Source of the DNA: Arboricoccus pini
GTDB lineage: Bacteria > Pseudomonadota > Alphaproteobacteria > Geminicoccales > Geminicoccaceae
Length of the DNA stretch: 64,000 nt
Direction: 5' to 3'
Assembly: GCF_900187945.1 (NCBI RefSeq)
Contig: NZ_FYEH01000008.1
Coordinates: 1-64,000 of the forward strand
Shown: in pieces, positions 61,750 through 64,000 of the stretch
Numbering within the stretch: the stretch's first letter is position 1
Layout of the letters: each line of letters starts with the position of its first letter
The notes under the pieces: generated by a model
What the model was told of the DNA's origin: nothing
Database searches by the model: none
What the model saw: the letters and a program-made list of their open reading frames with translations, nothing else
Translations under genes and position numbers: made by a program

Positions 61750-62603
61750 GACGGATCTCCCAAGGGACCAATCCGCCAGCGCTGAAGGCGGCGCTCGATG
61801 CGCGCCAGGCCATAGTCCATGGCAAAGCCCAGCACGCCGATCACCGCCATGGCGAGAAGGACCATGTCGAGCCAGAACATCTGCCTGCCCCAGACGAGGA
61901 GGTACCCCAGCCCCTCAGCCGAGGCCAGAAGCTCCACGCCGACGAGGGCCTTCCAGGCATGCGTCAGGCCGTAGCGAATGCCCGTGAAGATCGTGGGTAC
62001 GGAGGCCGGGAGGACGACACGGAGGAGTTGCTGCCGTCGCGTGTACATAAAGCAGCGCGCTACCTCCAGAAGACCCTGCGGTACGGCTCGCACGGCAGCG
62101 CGGGTGTTGATGACCATGGGAATGAAGGCGGCGATGGCGATGATCGCGACCTTTAGGCCTTCATCAATGCCAAGGAGGATCATCAAGAGCGGCACCCAGC
62201 CCAGCGTCGGCACCTGAGCGAAGGCGGTGATGAGCGGCGAGAGGTAATCGTCCAATATTGGTGACAGACCGATCGAGAAGCCGAGCGTCAGACCGATAAC
62301 GGCGCCCAGCGCAAATCCTTCCACCACACGCTGGAGTGAGATTTCGATATGGCCAAGAAGCTCACCACTTTTGACCATGTCGACGAAACTCTGCCAGACC
62401 ATGTCTGGCGGCGGCAGGATCTGCTGCGGCAACCAGTCACGCGAGGCGCTGACTTGCCAGAGCAGCAAGGCCAGGAGCGGTACGATGAATCCGGCAAGAG
62501 CCGTCACGACAAGCCGCACCCAGCCGCGAGCGCGCGTCCGCGGCGCCTGGGTGCGAAAGGCGCCCAGGGCCGCCGTCATGGATATGTCGGTGACGATACG
62601 CAC
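61746..62603 (-). CDS. ABC transporter permease, SsuC type (first permease of the system)
   Basis: This 285-residue permease has a longer arginine-rich N-terminus, a first helix near residues 30-50, and the usual PPDMVWQSFVDMVKSGELLG, WVPLLMILLGIDEGLKVAII and contact-loop EVARCFMYTRRQQLLRVVLP segments. It lies three bases after the binding protein stop and overlaps the next permease, so the operon is tightly packed. The two permeases are only moderately alike, as expected for a heterodimer. Confidence 0.92.
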   Translation of the reverse strand: MRIVTDISMTAALGAFRTQAPRTRARGWVRLVVTALAGFIVPLLALLLWQVSASRDWLPQQILPPPDMVWQSFVDMVKSGELLGHIEISLQRVVEGFALGAVIGLTLGFSIGLSPILDDYLSPLITAFAQVPTLGWVPLLMILLGIDEGLKVAIIAIAAFIPMVINTRAAVRAVPQGLLEVARCFMYTRRQQLLRVVLPASVPTIFTGIRYGLTHAWKALVGVELLASAEGLGYLLVWGRQMFWLDMVLLAMAVIGVLGFAMDYGLARIERRLQRWRIGPLGDPS

Positions 62604-62606
62604 GCC

Positions 62607-63680
62607 TCAAGATCCGAGCGGCTTGCCGTCGGCGCCATAGCGTTGCCAGAAATTCTCGAGATGCTGCGCTTTTTGCGCCCTTTCGAGATAGCTAGTGTCG
62701 ATCCATCCCGTCTGGTCGACCGGTCGGCGCAGCAGGCCATATTCGAGCGCGGCCGCTCCCTGCTCGGCATATTGCGACCGCATGAAATCGTCGAAGAGGG
62801 GCGAATGGCGCCACGCAAGGCTTTCATCCGCGAAATAGGCCCGGTTGATATCGGCCGGAATCCCGGACGTGGTCCAGAGCTGAAAGAGCGCCTCGCGATT
62901 GGCTTCCTCGGAAGACCAGCGCGCCGCGGCCACGACGGCGTCCACGACCGTCTGGGTCTCCTCGGGATGCGCTGCTACGAAGGCCTCGGTGACCAGGAAC
63001 GCGCCATTGCGGCCTAGTCGCGGATCATCACCTTTCGTCGTGTAGGCGATCCGCGCCACGCCCTGCTGCTCCAGTCGGATCAATTCCGTGTCGCCGAACG
63101 CCGCGTCGATCTCCTTGGCGGCCAGGGCCGCCGTGGCTGCCGCCGAGTCCATGTTGACGATCTTAAGGTCGCGCTCGCTCAGCCCCTTGGCTGCCAGGAC
63201 CTTGTCGACGGCCAACTGGTTGTTGGTGCCGCGTTGCAGCGCGACCCGACGCCCCTTGAGATCCTGGACGCCCTTGATGTCGGAAGAAGGTTGCACGGCC
63301 AGATAGACCGGCTTGTGCGCGCCGCTCGCCAGCAGGAGCTTCGTCCTCAGTCCGTTGGCCCGGCCGATGAGCGAGGGCAGATCGCCCTGATAGGCAAAGT
63401 CGAGCTGGCCATTGGCGATGGCCTCGTTGACCGCCGGTCCAGCACCTTTGAAGAAATACCACTCGATCTTGACGTCAGGCCGCTGGGCGAACGCCTTTTC
63501 GACATACTGGCCGGCACGTGCCGTCGCCACCGATGTCTGATCCGCATAAGGACGATTGCCGACCCCGATCGCGGCATAGCCGATACGGATGGTAAGCGGC
63601 GAAGCGGCCAAGGCGGGCGCGGCCAGAGCGAAGGCGATTGCCAGGGCCGCGATGCCTCGGCGCGTCAGGGGACGAATCAT
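62607..63680 (-). CDS. ABC transporter substrate-binding protein, aliphatic sulfonate type
   Basis: This 357-residue periplasmic binding protein has a signal peptide (RRGIAALAIAFALAAPALAA) and the SsuA-like first strand LTIRIGYAAIGVGNRPYADQ. DVKIEWYFFKGAGPAVNEAI and NGQLDFAYQGDLPSLIGRAN are the family's ligand-site segments, and KGRRVALQRGTNNQLAVDKV is the hinge. AAGGAT precedes ATG 63680. The gene order ATPase, binding protein, permease, permease on the minus strand is complete except for the ATPase N-terminus outside the window. Confidence 0.92.
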   Translation of the reverse strand: MIRPLTRRGIAALAIAFALAAPALAASPLTIRIGYAAIGVGNRPYADQTSVATARAGQYVEKAFAQRPDVKIEWYFFKGAGPAVNEAIANGQLDFAYQGDLPSLIGRANGLRTKLLLASGAHKPVYLAVQPSSDIKGVQDLKGRRVALQRGTNNQLAVDKVLAAKGLSERDLKIVNMDSAAATAALAAKEIDAAFGDTELIRLEQQGVARIAYTTKGDDPRLGRNGAFLVTEAFVAAHPEETQTVVDAVVAAARWSSEEANREALFQLWTTSGIPADINRAYFADESLAWRHSPLFDDFMRSQYAEQGAAALEYGLLRRPVDQTGWIDTSYLERAQKAQHLENFWQRYGADGKPLGS

Positions 63681-63701
63681 GTATCCTTGGGCCTTCCGAT
63701 G

Positions 63702-64000
63702 TCAGGCGAGTGCCGGCCGGGCTTCCAGTGGCCCTACCGGTTGGGTGGCAAGCGGCCGAGCGGATTCGCCCGATATCTCTTCAAGTGTTTCGAGAATGCG
63801 GGCGCGCTGCTGGACCAGACGGTCATCGGTGCGCCGGCGCGGCCGCGGCAGATCGATGTCGAAGACGTGCGCGACCCGGCCGGGTCGCGGCGCCATGACG
63901 ATCACGCGATCGCCCAGATAGACCGCTTCCTCGACGTCGTGGGTGACAAGAACGGTGGTGATTTGCTCGTCCTGCTGGATGCGCTGCAATTCGTCTTGGA
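63702..64000 (-). CDS. ABC transporter ATP-binding protein, SsuB type (C-terminal part)
   Basis: The visible 99 or so codons are the C-terminal third of a sulfonate/nitrate-type ATPase; the gene starts beyond 64000. The segment LQRIQQDEQITTVLVTHDVE includes the H-loop histidine, followed by EAVYLGDRVIVMAPRPGRVA and the family tail. The Walker motifs and signature lie outside the window. It is 22 bases upstream of the binding protein start, so it is the leading gene of the operon. Confidence 0.88.
   Translation of the reverse strand, partial: QDELQRIQQDEQITTVLVTHDVEEAVYLGDRVIVMAPRPGRVAHVFDIDLPRPRRRTDDRLVQQRARILETLEEISGESARPLATQPVGPLEARPALA

Overview
The window is a GC-rich, densely packed accessory region from a Gram-negative bacterium, most likely an alphaproteobacterium. 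That placement rests on codon style and family content; there is no rRNA or other phylogenetic marker, so it is an inference. I see no tRNA, rRNA, intact transposase, integrase or replication gene. I do see decayed gene fragments (phospholipase D-like, catalase, cas1, cas2, LacI, TetR, DppB, chloroperoxidase), which points to an old genomic island or a secondary replicon rather than core chromosome.

The main theme is scavenging, probably of organosulfur compounds. There are two oligopeptide/nickel-type ABC importers (318-7248 and 19727-24944), each with a fused double ATPase. There are two sulfonate/taurine-type ABC importers (9080-11719, and 60994-64000 which runs off the edge). Four luciferase-like flavin-dependent monooxygenases (LLM: 7414-8793, 25004-26383, 53185-54381, 54515-55861) sit beside or inside these loci, along with an FAD/NAD(P)-binding protein, an aldo/keto reductase and a phytanoyl-CoA-dioxygenase-like protein. 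A short motif, about AAGYCTATA, recurs upstream of four of these units. No flavin reductase to feed the monooxygenases is visible.

Layout: 1-11.7 kb, Dpp-type importer with tandem binding proteins, LLM 1, SsuABC-type importer. 11.9-13.4 kb, NAD(P)H-binding oxidoreductase divergent from an HxlR regulator, then a DUF2218 gene. 14.0-17.7 kb, MarR regulator divergent from an aldehyde dehydrogenase/GMC oxidoreductase pair (AlkH/AlkJ-like). 18.1-19.6 kb, phospholipase D-like remnant and a short-chain dehydrogenase. 19.7-26.4 kb, LLM 2 plus the second Dpp-type importer as one operon. 27.2-31.4 kb, a four-carbon acid-sugar operon (KdgT permease, DUF1537 kinase, PdxA2, DeoR regulator) behind a fourfold TGCGCA operator. 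31.7-35.7 kb, catalase remnant, alpha/beta hydrolase, NTF2-like protein, pyridoxamine-oxidase-fold protein and AhpD-like protein, divergent from a LysR regulator. 35.8-38.9 kb, LysR divergent from a class A beta-lactamase-like gene with a non-standard KTG motif, followed by a membrane acyltransferase. 39.0-44.9 kb, ROK regulator convergent with a kinase / amino-acid-type ABC importer / SIS-domain operon, a candidate amino-sugar or Amadori-product pathway. 44.9-46.1 kb, ruins of a type I-E CRISPR-Cas locus: intact-looking cas6e with truncated cas1 and cas2. 46.7-48.0 kb, type II NADH dehydrogenase-like protein. 48.8-55.9 kb, regulator fragments, FAD/NAD(P)-binding protein, DppB remnant, aldo/keto reductase and two divergent LLM genes. 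57.4-60.9 kb, MHS-family transporter and PhyH-like dioxygenase divergent from a LacI regulator across a perfect palindrome. 61.0-64.0 kb, second sulfonate-type ABC importer with two permeases.
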